DNA of 64,000 bases. Source: Parietaria judaica (Eukaryota > Streptophyta > Magnoliopsida > Rosales > Urticaceae). The translations under genes were made by a program, and so were the position numbers. The notes below the pieces were generated by a model, which saw only the letters and a program-made list of their open reading frames with translations, was not told the origin of the DNA and made no database searches. Below are positions 13,901-25,642 of the stretch, piece after piece. The stretch lies in contig OX940869.1 in NCBI GenBank assembly GCA_954871525.1, positions 20,054,001 to 20,118,000 of the forward strand, read 5' to 3'. Numbering within the stretch: the first letter of the stretch is position 1; every line of letters starts with the position of its first letter.

Positions 13901-14451
13901 CCAATATATAATAATACCACCCAAATTAAGGTCTAGCAACTCAAATTTCATGAAGAACGCATCGTATTTGTTCTCGTAAGAAAACCAATTTTAACACTTC
14001 TCGGTAATGATTTTAACTCGTTAACGGCTTGATATAGAAAGTACGAGATAGTGCTTCGCTATTTAGGGATTAAAATTAGTAAATGTGATACAATTACACA
14101 TTATTGAGCATTTTGAAATTCATTTTTTGTTTAAAATATCGTTTAATTAGGGTTCTTTAATGTAAAATGGAAAAAAGACTCAGTTTTTTTTTGGAGCACG
14201 TATTAATTGTTGAAAACTGGGTTTTAAGAGCGCTCCAGTAAGTATTAATGCCAAAACTAACCCAATATATAATAATACCACACTAATGAAGGTCTAGCAA
14301 CTCAAATTTCATGAAGAACGCATCGTATTTGCTCTCGTAAGAAAACCAATTTTAACACTTTTCGGTAATGATTTTAACTCGTTAACGGCTTGATATAGAA
14401 AGTACGAGGTAGTGCTTTGATATTTAGGGATTAAAATAAGTAAATGTGATA
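7948..14451. repeat. 5-mer HOR G1-G3a-Qa-G3b-Qb with one 3-mer derivative
   Basis: Full 5-mers lie at 7948-9753, 10838-12644 and 12645-14451 (1806-1807 bp). The unit at 9754-10837 is only 1084 bp (G1-G3b-Qb) and lacks the G3a-Qa pair. G3a has CTTTTCGG and AAAATAAGT; G3b has CTTCTCGG and AAAATTAGT. Qa has CCAAAAATAACCC, while Qb has CCAAAACTAACCC and AAATGGAAAAAAG. The AAAATTAGT marker at 7571, 9377, 10461, 12268 and 14075 gives the spacing pattern 5, 3, 5, 5 monomers. Confidence 0.88.
9754..10837. repeat. 3-mer deletion derivative of the 5-mer HOR
   Basis: This 1084-bp unit reads G1-G3b-Qb. Compared with its neighbours it has lost the internal G3a-Qa dimer, as expected from unequal exchange between the two G3-type monomers. 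Its remaining monomers match the flanking 5-mers almost base for base, including the GTCTAGAAACTC variant of G1. Confidence 0.82.
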
Positions 14452-15173
14452 CAATTACACATTATTAAGCATTTTGAAATTCATTTTTTGTTTAAAATAT
14501 AGTTTAATTAGGGTTCTGCCGCGTAAAATGGTAAAAAGACTCAGTTTTTTTTTGGAGCACGTATCAATTGTTGAAAACTGGGTTTTAATAGAGCTCCAGT
14601 AAGTTTTAATGCCAAAACTAACCTAATATATAATAATACCACCCTAATGAAGGTCTAGAAACTCAAATTTCATGAAGAACGCATCGTATTTGCTCTCGTA
14701 AGAAAAGCAATTTTAACACTTTTCGGTAATGATTTTAACTCGTTAACGGCTTGATATAGAAAGTACGAGGTAGTGCTTTGCTATTTAGGGATTAAAATAA
14801 GTAAATGTGATACAATTACACATTATTAAGCATTTTGAAATTCATTTTTTGTTTAAAATATAGTTTAATTAGGGTTCTGCCGCGTAAAATGGTAAAAAGA
14901 CTCAGTTTTTTTTTGGACCACGTATCAATTGTTGAAAACTGGGTTTTAAGAGAGCTCCAGTAAGTTTTAATGCCAAAAATAACCCAATATATAATAATAC
15001 CACCCTAATTAAGGTCTAGCAACTCAAATTTCATGAAGAACGCATCGTATTTGCTCTCGTAAGAAAACCAATTTTAACACTTTTCGGTAATGATTTTAAC
15101 TCGTTAACGGCTTGATATAGAAAGTACGAGATAGTGCTTCGCTATTTAGGGATTAAAATAAGTAAATGTGATA
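14452..15173. repeat. Transition monomers G1-G2 between HOR families
   Basis: The G1 monomer at 14452 still has GTCTAGAAACTC, typical of the preceding 5-mer block, but it is followed by a G2 monomer (14813) and then by S-P-G1-G2 order. The switch between HOR families therefore happens here. Private variants are GAAAAGCAATT near 14702 and GGACCACG near 14917. Confidence 0.75.
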
Positions 15174-18059
15174 CAATTACACATTATTAAGCATTTTGAA
15201 ATTCATTTTTTGTTTAAAATATCGTTTAATTAGGGTTCTTTAATGTAAAATGGGAAAAAGACTCAGTTTTTTTTGGAGCACGTATTAATTGTTGAAAACT
15301 TGGTTTTAAGAGAGCTCCAGTAAGTTTTAAAGCCAAAACTAACCCAATATATAATAATACCACCCTAATGAAGGTCTAGCAACTCAAATTTCATGAAGAA
15401 CGCATCGTAGTTGCTCTCGTAAGAAAACCAATTTTAACATTTTTCAGTAATGATTTTAACCCGTTAACGGCTTGATATAGGAAGTACGAGATAGTGTTTC
15501 GCTATTTAGGGATTAAAATAAGTACATTTAATATAATTACACATTATTAAGCATTTTGAAATTCATTTTTTGTTTTAAATATCGTTTAATTAGGGTTCTT
15601 TAATGTAAAATGGGAAAAAGACTCAGTTTTTTTTTGGAGCACGTATTAATTGTTGAAAACTGGGTTTTAAGAGCGCTCCAGTAAGTATTAATGCCAAAAC
15701 TAACCCAATATATAATAATACCACACTAATGAAGGTCTAGCAACTCAAATTTCATGAAGAACGCATCGTATTTGCTCTCGTAAGAAAACAAATTTTAACA
15801 CTTTTCGGTAATGATTTTAACTCGTTAACGGCTTGATATAGAAAGTACGAGGTAGTGCTTTGATATTTAGGGATTAAAATAAGTAAATGTGATACAATTA
15901 CACATTATTAAGCATTTTGAAATTCATTTTTTGTTTAAAATATAGTTTAATTAGGGTTCTGCCGCGTAAAATGGTAAAAAGACTCAGTTTTTTTTTGGAG
16001 CACGTATCAATTGTTGAAAACTGGGTTTTAATAGAGCTCCAGTAAGTTTTAATGCCAAAACTAACCTAATATATAATAATACCACCCTAATGAAGGTCTA
16101 GCAACTCAAATTTCATGAAGAACGCATTGTATTTGCTCTCGTAAGAAAACCAATTTTAACACTTTTCGGTAATGATTTTAACTCGTTAACGGCTTGATAT
16201 AGAAAGTACGAGGTAGTGCTTTGCTATTTAGGGATTAAAATAAGTAAATGTGATACAATTACACATTATTAAGCATTTTGAAATTCATTTTTTGTTTAAA
16301 ATATAGTTTAATTAGGGTTCTGCCGCGTAAAATGGTAAAAAGACTCAGTTTTTTTTTGGAGCACGTATCAATTGTTGAAAACTGGGTTTTAAGAGAGCTC
16401 CAGTAAGTTTTAATGCCAAAAATAACCCAATATATAATAATACCACCCTAATTAAGGTCTAGCAACTCAAATTTCATGAAGAACGCATCGTATTTGCTCT
16501 CGTAAGAAAACCAATTTTAACACTTTTCGGTAATGATTTTAACTCGTTAACGGCTTGATATAGAAAGTACGAGATAGTGCTTCGCTATTTAGGGATTAAA
16601 ATAAGTAAATGTGATACAATTACACATTATTAAGCATTTTGAAATTCATTTTTTGTTTAAAATATCGTTTAATTAGGGTTCTTTAATGTAAAATGGGAAA
16701 AAGACTCAGTTTTTTTTGGAGCACGTATTAATTGTTGAAAACTTGGTTTTAAGAGAGCTCCAGTAAGTTTTAAAGCCAAAACTAACCCAATATATAATAA
16801 TACCACCCTAATGAAGGTCTAGCAACTCAAATTTCATGAAGAACGCATCGTAGTTGCTCTCGTAAGAAAACCAATTTTAACATTTTTCAGTAATGATTTT
16901 AACCCGTTAACGGCTTGATATAGGAAGTACGAGATAGTGTTTCGCTATTTAGGGATTAAAATAAGTACATTTAATATAATTACACATTATTAAGCATTTT
17001 GAAATTCATTTTTTGTTTTAAATATCGTTTAATTAGGGTTCTTTAATGTAAAATGGGAAAAAGACTCAGTTTTTTTTTGGAGCACGTATTAATTGTTGAA
17101 AACTGGGTTTTAAGAGCGCTCCAGTAAGTATTAATGCCAAAACTAACCCAATATATAATAATACCACACTAATGAAGGTCTAGCAACTCAAATTTCATGA
17201 AGAACGCATCGTATTTGCTCTCGTAAGAAAACCAATTTTAACACTTTTCGGTAATGATTTTAACTCGTTAACGGCTTGATATAGAAAGTACGAGGTAGTG
17301 CTTTGATATTTAGGGATTAAAATAAGTAAATGTGATACAATTACACATTATTAAGCATTTTGAAATTCATTTTTTGTTTAAAATATAGTTTAATTAGGGT
17401 TCTGCCGCGTAAAATGGTAAAAAGACTCAGTTTTTTTTTGGAGCACGTATCAATTGTTGAAAACTGGGTTTTAATAGAGCTCCAGTAAGTTTTAATGCCA
17501 AAACTAACCTAATATATAATAATACCACCCTAATGAAGGTCTAGCAACTCAAATTTCATGAAGAACGCATTGTATTTGCTCTCGTAAGAAAACCAATTTT
17601 AACACTTTTCGGTAATGATTTTAACTCGTTAACGGCTTGATATAGAAAGTACGAGGTAGTGCTTTGCTATTTAGGGATTAAAATAAGTAAATGTGATACA
17701 ATTACACATTATTAAGCATTTTGAAATTCATTTTTTGTTTAAAATATAGTTTAATTAGGGTTCTGCCGCGTAAAATGGTAAAAAGACTCAGTTTTTTTTT
17801 GGAGCACGTATCAATTGTTGAAAACTGGGTTTTAAGAGAGCTCCAGTAAGTTTTAATGCCAAAAATAACCCAATATATAATAATACCACCCTAATTAAGG
17901 TCTAGCAACTCAAATTTCATGAAGAACGCATCGTATTTGCTCTCGTAAGAAAACCAATTTTAACACTTTTCGGTAATGATTTTAACTCGTTAACGGCTTG
18001 ATATAGAAATTACGAGATAGTGCTTCGCTATTTAGGGATTAAAATAAGTAAATGTGATA
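15174..18059. repeat. 4-mer HOR S-P-G1-G2, two near-identical copies (1443 bp)
   Basis: Copies are 15174-16616 and 16617-18059. The rare TTAAAGCC variant in S lies at 15331 and 16774, 1443 bp apart, and also at 1601 in the first block. P monomers here use GTTTTAAATATCG and GCGCTCC. The class order and the rare AAAGCC variant match 1444-2887. The two blocks are likely copies of the same HOR now separated by 38 monomers. Confidence 0.88.
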
Positions 18060-20228
18060 CAATTACACATTATTAAGCATTTTGAAATTCATTTTTTGTT
18101 TAAAATATCGTTTAATTAGGGTTCTTTAATGTAAAATGGGAAAAAGACTCAGTTTTTTTTGGAGCACGTATTAATTGTTGAAAACTTGGTTTTAAGAGAG
18201 CTCCAGTAAGTTTTAATGCCAAAACTAACCCAATATATAATAATACCACCCTAATGAAGGTCTAGCAACTCAAATTTCATGAAGAACGCATCGTAGTTGC
18301 CCTCGTAAGAAAACCAATTTTAACATTTTTCAGTAATGATTTTAACCCGTTAACGGCTTGATATAGGAAGTACGAGATAGTGTTTCGCTATTTAGGGATT
18401 AAAATAAGTACATGTAATATAATTACACATTATTAAGCATTTTGAAATTCATTTTTTGTTTTAAATATCGTTTAATTAGGGTTCTTTAATGTAAAATGGG
18501 AAAAAGACTCAGTTTTTTTTTGGAGCACGTATTAATTGTTGAAAACTGGGTTTTAAGAGAGCTCCAGTAAGTTTTAATGCCAAAACTAACCCAATATATA
18601 ATAATACCACACTAATGAAGGTCTAGCAACTCAAATTTCATGAAGAACGCATCGTATTTGCTCTCGTAAGAAAACCAATTCTAACACTTTTCGGTAATGA
18701 TTTTAACTCGTTAACGGCTTGATATAGAAAGAACGAGGTAGTGCTTTGATAATTAGGGATTAAAATAAGTAAATGTGATACAATTACACATTATTAAGCA
18801 TTTTGAAATTCATTTTTTTGTTTAAAATATAGTTTAATTAGGGTTCTGCCGCGTAAAATGGTAAAAAGACTCAGTTTTTTTTTTGGAGCACGTATCAATT
18901 GTTGAAAACTGGGTTTTAATAGAGCTCCAGTAAGTTTTAATGCCAAAACTAACCTAATATATAATAATACCACCCTAATGAAGGTCTAGCAACTCAAATT
19001 TCATGAAGAACGCATCGTATTTGCTCTCGTAAGAAAACCAATTTTAACACTTTTCGGTAATGATTTTAACTCGTTAACGGCTTGATATAGAAAGTACGAG
19101 GTAGTGCTTTGCTATTTAGGGATTAAAATAACTAAATGTGATACAATTACACATTATTAAGCATTTTGAAATTCATTTTTTGTTTAAAATATAGTTTAAT
19201 TAGGGTTCTGCCGCGTAAAATGGTAAAAAGACTCAGTTTTTTTTTTGGAGCACGTATCAATTGTTGAAAACTGGGTTTTAAGAGAGCTCCAGTAAGTTTT
19301 AATGCCAAAACTAAGCCAATATATAATAATACCACCCTAATTAAGGTCTAGCAACTCAAATTTCATGAAGAACGCATCGTATTTGTTCTCGTAAGAAAAC
19401 CAATTTTAACACTTCTCGGTAATGATTTTAACTCGTTAACGGCTTGATATAGAAAGTACGAGATAGTGCTTCGCTATTTAGGGATTAAAATAAGTAAATG
19501 TGATACAATTACACATTATTGAGCATTTTGAAATTCATTTTTTGTTTAAAATATCGTTTAATTAGGGTTCTTTAATGTAAAATGGGAAAAAGACTCAGTT
19601 TTTTTTTGGAGCACGTATTAATTGTTGAAAACTGGGTTTTAAGAGCGCTCCAGTAAGTATTAATGCCAAAACTAACCTAATATATAATAATACCACACTA
19701 ATGAAGGTCTAGCAACTCAAATTTCATGAAGAACGCATCGTATTTGCTCTCGTAAGAAAACCAATTTTAACACTTTTCGGTAATGATTTTAACTCGTTAA
19801 CGGCTTGATATAGAAAGTACGAGGTAGTGCTTTGATATTTAGGGATTAAAATAAGTAAATGTGATACAATTACACATTATTAAGCATTTTGAAATTCATT
19901 TTTTGTTTAAAATATAGTTTAATTAGGGTTCTGCCGCGTAAAATGGTAAAAAGACTCAGTTTTTTTTTTGGAGCACGTATCAATTGTTGAAAACTGGGTT
20001 TTAATAGAGCTCCAGTAAGTTTTAATGCCAAAACTAACCTAATATATAATAATACCACCCTAATGAAGGTCTAGCAACTCAAATTTCATGAAGAACGCAT
20101 TGTATTTGCTCTCGTAAGAAAACCAATTTTAACACTTTTCGGTAATGATTTTAACTCGTTAACGGCTTGATATAGAAAGTACGAGGTAGTGCTTTGCTAT
20201 TTAGGGATTAAAATAAGTAAATGTGATA
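18060..20228. repeat. Mixed monomers S-P-G1'-G3-Q-G1
   Basis: Six monomers without a local tandem HOR. The S-P-G1' part carries the same private markers as 2888-3971 and 26726-27809: TTCTAACAC, GAAAGAACGAGG and CATTTTTTTGTTT. The order S-P-G1'-G3-Q recurs at 26726-28532, about 8666 bp downstream (24 monomers). The G1 at 19867 has GCATTG, shared with 2396, 4203, 16125 and 17568. Confidence 0.72.
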
Positions 20229-23116
20229 CAATTACACATTATTAAGCATTTTGAAATTCATTTTTTGTTTAAAATATAGTTTAATTAGGGTTCTGCCGCG
20301 TAAAATGGTAAAAAGACTCAGTTTTTTTTTTGAGCACGTATCAATTGTTGAAAACTGGGTTTTAAGAGAGCTCCAGTAAGTTTTAATGCCAAAACTAAGC
20401 CAATATATAATAATACCACCCTAATTAAGGTCTAGCAACTCAAATTTCATGAAGAACGCATCGTATTTGTTCTCGTAAGAAAACCAATTTTAACACTTCT
20501 CGGTAATGATTTTAACTCGTTAACGGCTTGATATAGAAAGTACGAGATAGTGCTTCGCTATTTAGGGATTAAAATAAGTAAATGTGATACAATTACACAT
20601 TATTGAGCATTTTGAAATTCATTTTTTGTTTAAAATATCGTTTAATTAGGGTTCTTTAATGTAAAATGGGAAAAAGACTCAGTTTTTTTTTGGAGCACGT
20701 ATTAATTGTTGAAAACTGGGTTTTAAGAGAGCTCCAGTAAGTTTTAATGCCAAAAATAACCCAATATATAATAATACCACACTAATGAAGGTCTAGCAAC
20801 TCAAATTTCAAGAAGAACGCATCGTATTTGCTCTCGTAAGAAAACCAATTTTAACACTTTTCGGTAATGATTTTAACTCGTTAACGGCTTGATATAGAAA
20901 GTACGAGGTAGTGCTTTGCTATTTAGGGATTAAAATAAGTAAATGTGATACAATTACACATTATTAAGCATTTTTAAATTCATTTTTTGTTTAAAATATA
21001 GTTTAATTAGGGTTCTGCCGCGTAAAATGGTAAAAAGACTCAGTTTTTTTTTGGAGCACGTATCAATTGTTGAAAACTGGGTTTTAAGAGAGCTCCAGTA
21101 AGTTTTAATGCCAAAACTAAGCCAATATATAATAATACCACCCTAATTAAGGTCTAGCAACTCAAATTTCATGAAGAACGCATCGTATTTGTTCTCGTAA
21201 GAAAACCAATTTTAACACTTCTCGGTAATGATTTTAACTCGTTAACGGCTTGATATAGAAAGTACGAGATAGTGCTTCGCTATTTAGGGATTAAAATAAG
21301 TAAATGTGATACAATTACACATTATTGAGCATTTTGAAATTCATTTTTTGTTTAAAATATCGTTTAATTAGGGTTCTTTAATGTAAAATGGGAAAAAGAC
21401 TCAGTTTTTTTTTGGAGCACGTATTAATTGTTGAAAACTGGGTTTTAAGAGAGCTCCAGTAAGTTTTAATGCCAAAAATAACCCAATATATAATAATACC
21501 ACACTAATGAAGGTCTAGCAACTCAAATTTCAAGAAGAACGCATCGTATTTGCTCTCGTAAGAAAACCAATTTTAACACTTTTCGGTAATGATTTTAACT
21601 CGTTAACGGCTTGATATAGAAAGTACGAGGTAGTGCTTTGCTATTTAGGGATTAAAATAAGTAAATGTGATACAATTACACATTATTAAGCATTTTTAAA
21701 TTCATTTTTTGTTTAAAATATAGTTTAATTAGGGTTCTGCCGCGTAAAATGGTAAAAAGACTCAGTTTTTTTTTGGAGCACGTATCAATTGTTGAAAACT
21801 GGGTTTTAAGAGAGCTCCAGTAAGTTTTAATGCCAAAACTAACCCAATATATAATAATACCACCCTAATTAAGGTCTAGCAACTCAAATTTCATGAAGAA
21901 CGCATCGTATTTGTTCTCGTAAGAAAACCAATTTTAACACTTTTCGGTAATGATTTTAACTCGTTAACGGCTTGATATAGAAAGTACGAGATAGTGCTTC
22001 GCTATTTAGGGATTAAAATAAGTAAATGTGATACAATTACACATTATTGAGCATTTTGAAATTCATTTTTTGTTTAAAATATCATTTAATTAGGGTTCTT
22101 TAATGTAAAATGAGAAAAAGACTCAGTTTTTTTTTGTAGCACGTATTAATTGTTGAAAACTGGGTTTTAAGAGAGCTCCAGTAAGTTTTAATGCCAAAAC
22201 TAACCCAATATATAATAATACCACACTAATGAAGGTCTAGCAACTCAAATTTCAAGAAGAACGCATCGTATTTGCTCTCGTAAGAAAACCAATTTTAACA
22301 CTTTTCGGTAATGATTTTAACTCGTTAACGGCTTGATATAGAAAGTACGAGGTAGTGCTTTGCTATTTAGGGATTAAAATAAGTAAATGTGATACAATTA
22401 CACATTATTAAGCATTTTGAAATTCATTTTTTGTTTAAAATATAGTTTAATTAGGGTTCTGCCGCGTAAAAGGGTAAAAAGACTCAGTTTTTTTTTGGAG
22501 CACGTATCAATTGTTGAAAACTGGGTTTTAAGAGAGCTCCAGTAAGTTTTAATGCCAAAACTAACCCAATATATAATAATACCACCCTAATTAAGGTCTA
22601 GCAACTCAAATTTCATGAAGAACGCATCGTATTTGTTCTCGTAAGAAAACCAATTTTAACACTTTTCGGTAATGATTTTAACTCGTTAACGGCTTGATAT
22701 AGAAAGTACGAGATAGTGCTTCGCTATTTAGGGATTAAAATAAGTAAATGTGATACAATTACACATTATTGAGCATTTTGAAATTCATTTTTTGTTTAAA
22801 ATATCGTTTAATTAGGGTTCTTTAATGTAAAATGAGAAAAAGACTCAGTTTTTTTTTGGAGCACGTATTAATTGTTGAAAACTTGGTTTTAAGAGAGCTC
22901 CAGTAAGTTTTAATGCCAAAACTAACCCAATATATAATAATACCACACTAAAGAAGGTCTAGCAACTCAAATTTCATGAAGAACGCATCGTATTTGCTCT
23001 CGTAAGAAAACCAATTTTAACACTTTTCGGTAATGATTTTAACTCGTTAACGGCTTGATATAGAAAGTACGAGGTAGTGCTTTGCTATTTAGGGATTAAA
23101 ATAAGTAAATGTGATA
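20229..23116. repeat. Dimer HOR G-Q', four copies (722 bp)
   Basis: Dimers start at 20229, 20951, 21673 and 22395. TTATTGAG recurs at 20600, 21322, 22044 and 22766, each 722 bp apart. Most Q' monomers have TTTCAAGAAGAACGC in place of TTTCATGAAG, and GAGCTCC instead of GCGCTCC. The two central G monomers share GCATTTTTAAATTC. Copies 2 and 1 are nearly identical; copy 4 has AAAGGGTAAAA. Confidence 0.84.
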
Positions 23117-23478
23117 CAATTACACATTATTAAGCATTTTGAAATTCATTTTTTGTTTAAAATATAGTTTAATTAGGGTTCTGCCGCGTAAAATGGTAAA
23201 AAGACTCAGTTTTTTTTTTGGAGCACGTATCAATTGTTGAAAACTGGGTTTTAAGAGAGCTCCAGTAAGTTTTAATGTCAAAACTAACCCAATATATAAT
23301 AATACCACCCTAATTAAGGTCTAGCAACTCAAATTTCATGAAGAACGCATCGTATTTGCTGTCGTAAGAAAACCAATTTTAACACTTTTCGGTAATGATT
23401 TTAACTCGTTAACGGCTTGATATAGAAAGTACGAGGTAGTGCTTTGCTATTTAGGGATTAAAATAAGTAAATGTGATA
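23117..23478. repeat. Single G2 monomer between HOR blocks
   Basis: One monomer with the GCCGCG box, AATGTCAAAACTAACCC and the private variant TTGCTGTCG near 23359. It separates the 722-bp dimer block from the trimer pair. Confidence 0.7.
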
Positions 23479-25642
23479 CAATTACACATTATTAAGCATT
23501 TTGAAATTCATTTTTTGTTTAAAATATCGTTTAATTAGGGTTCTTTAATGTAAAATGGGAAAAAGACTCAGTTTTTTTTGGAGCACGTATTAATTGTTGA
23601 AAACTTGGTTTTAAGAGAGCTCCAGTAAGTTTTAATGCCAAAACTAACCCAATATATAATAATACCACCCTAATGAAGGTCTAGCAACTCAAATTTCATT
23701 AAGAACGCATCGTAGTTGCTCTCGTAAGAAAACCAATTTTAACATTTTTCAGTAATGATTTTAACCCGTTAACGGCTTGATATAGGAAGTACGAGATAGT
23801 GTTTCGCTATTTAGGGATTAAAATAAGTACATGTAATATAATTACACATTATTAAGCATTTTTAAATTCATTTTTTGTTTAAAATATCGTTTAATTAGGG
23901 TTCTTTAATGTAAAATGGGAAAAAGACTCAGTTTTTTTTTGGAGCACGTATTAATTCTTGAAAACTGGGTTTTAAGAGAGCTCCAGTAAGTTTTAATGCC
24001 AAAACTAACCCAATATATAATAATACTACACTAATGAAGGTCTAGCAACTCAAATTTCATGAAGGACGCATCGTAGTTGCTCTCGTAAGAAAACCAATTT
24101 TAACATTTTTCAGTAATGATTTTAACCCGTTAACGGCTTGATATAGAAAGTACGAGGTAGTGCTTTGCTATTTAGGGATTAAAATAAGTAAATGTGATAC
24201 AATTACACATTATTAAGCATTTTGAAATTCATTTTTTGTTTAAAATATAGTTTAATTAGGGTTCTGCCGCGTAAAATGGTAAAAAGACTCAGTTTTTTTT
24301 TGGAGCACGTATCAATTGTTGAAAACTGGGTTTTAATAGAGCTCCAGTAAGTTTTAATGCCAAAACTTACCTAATATATAATAATACCACCCTAATGAAG
24401 GTCTAGCAACTCAAATTTCATGAAGAGCGCATCGTATTTGCTCTCGTAAGAAAACCAATTTTAACACTTTTCGGTAATGATTTTAACTCGTTAACGGCTT
24501 GATATAGAAAGTACGAGGTAGTGCTTTGCTATTTAGGGATTAAAATAAGTAAATGTGATACAATTACACATTATTAAGCATTTTGAAATTCATTTTTTGT
24601 TTAAAATATCGTTTAATTAGGGTTCTTTAATGTAAAATGGGAAAAAGACTCAGTTTTTTTTGGAGCACGTATTAATTGTTGAAAACTTGGTTTTAAGAGA
24701 GCTCCAGTAAGTTTTAATGCCAAAACTAACCCAATATATAATAATACCACCCTAATGAAGGTCTAGCAACTCAAATTTCATTAAGAACGCATCGTAGTTG
24801 CTCTCGTAAGAAAACCAATTTTAACATTTTTCAGTAATGATTTTAACCCGTTAACGGCTTGATATAGGAAGTACGAGATAGTGTTTCGCTATTTAGGGAT
24901 TAAAATAAGTACATGTAATATAATTACACATTATTAAGCATTTTTAAATTCATTTTTTGTTTAAAATATCGTTTAATTAGGGTTCTTTAATGTAAAATGG
25001 GAAAAAGACTCAGTTTTTTTTTGGAGCACGTATTAATTCTTGAAAACTGGGTTTTAAGAGAGCTCCAGTAAGTTTTAATGCCAAAACTAACCCAATATAT
25101 AATAATACTACACTAATGAAGGTCTAGCAACTCAAATTTCATGAAGGACGCATCGTAGTTGCTCTCGTAAGAAAACCAATTTTAACATTTTTCAGTAATG
25201 ATTTTAACCCGTTAACGGCTTGATATAGAAAGTACGAGGTAGTGCTTTGCTATTTAGGGATTAAAATAAGTAAATGTGATACAATTACACATTATTAAGC
25301 ATTTTGAAATTCATTTTTTGTTTAAAATATAGTTTAATTAGGGTTCTGCCGCGTAAAATGGTAAAAAGACTCAGTTTTTTTTTGGAGCACGTATCAATTG
25401 TTGAAAACTGGGTTTTAATAGAGCTCCAGTAAGTTTTAATGCCAAAACTTACCTAATATATAATAATACCACCCTAATGAAGGTCTAGCAACTCAAATTT
25501 CATGAAGAGCGCATCGTATTTGCTCTCGTAAGAAAACCAATTTTAACACTTTTCGGTAATGATTTTAACTCGTTAACGGCTTGATATAGAAAGTACGAGG
25601 TAGTGCTTTGCTATTTAGGGATTAAAATAAGTAAATGTGATA
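23479..25642. repeat. Tandem duplication of a trimer S-P'-G1 (1082 bp x 2)
   Basis: Copies are 23479-24560 and 24561-25642. Private variants repeat exactly 1082 bp apart: CATTAAGAACGC (AAG at 23701 and 24783), GAAGGACGC (24061 and 25143), GAAGAGCGC (24422 and 25504) and AAACTTACC (about 24364 and 25446). I found no difference between the copies by eye, so this is among the youngest events in array 1. P' has the front of a P monomer but a TTTTTCAG segment typical of S followed by a GAGGTAGTGC tail. Confidence 0.9.
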
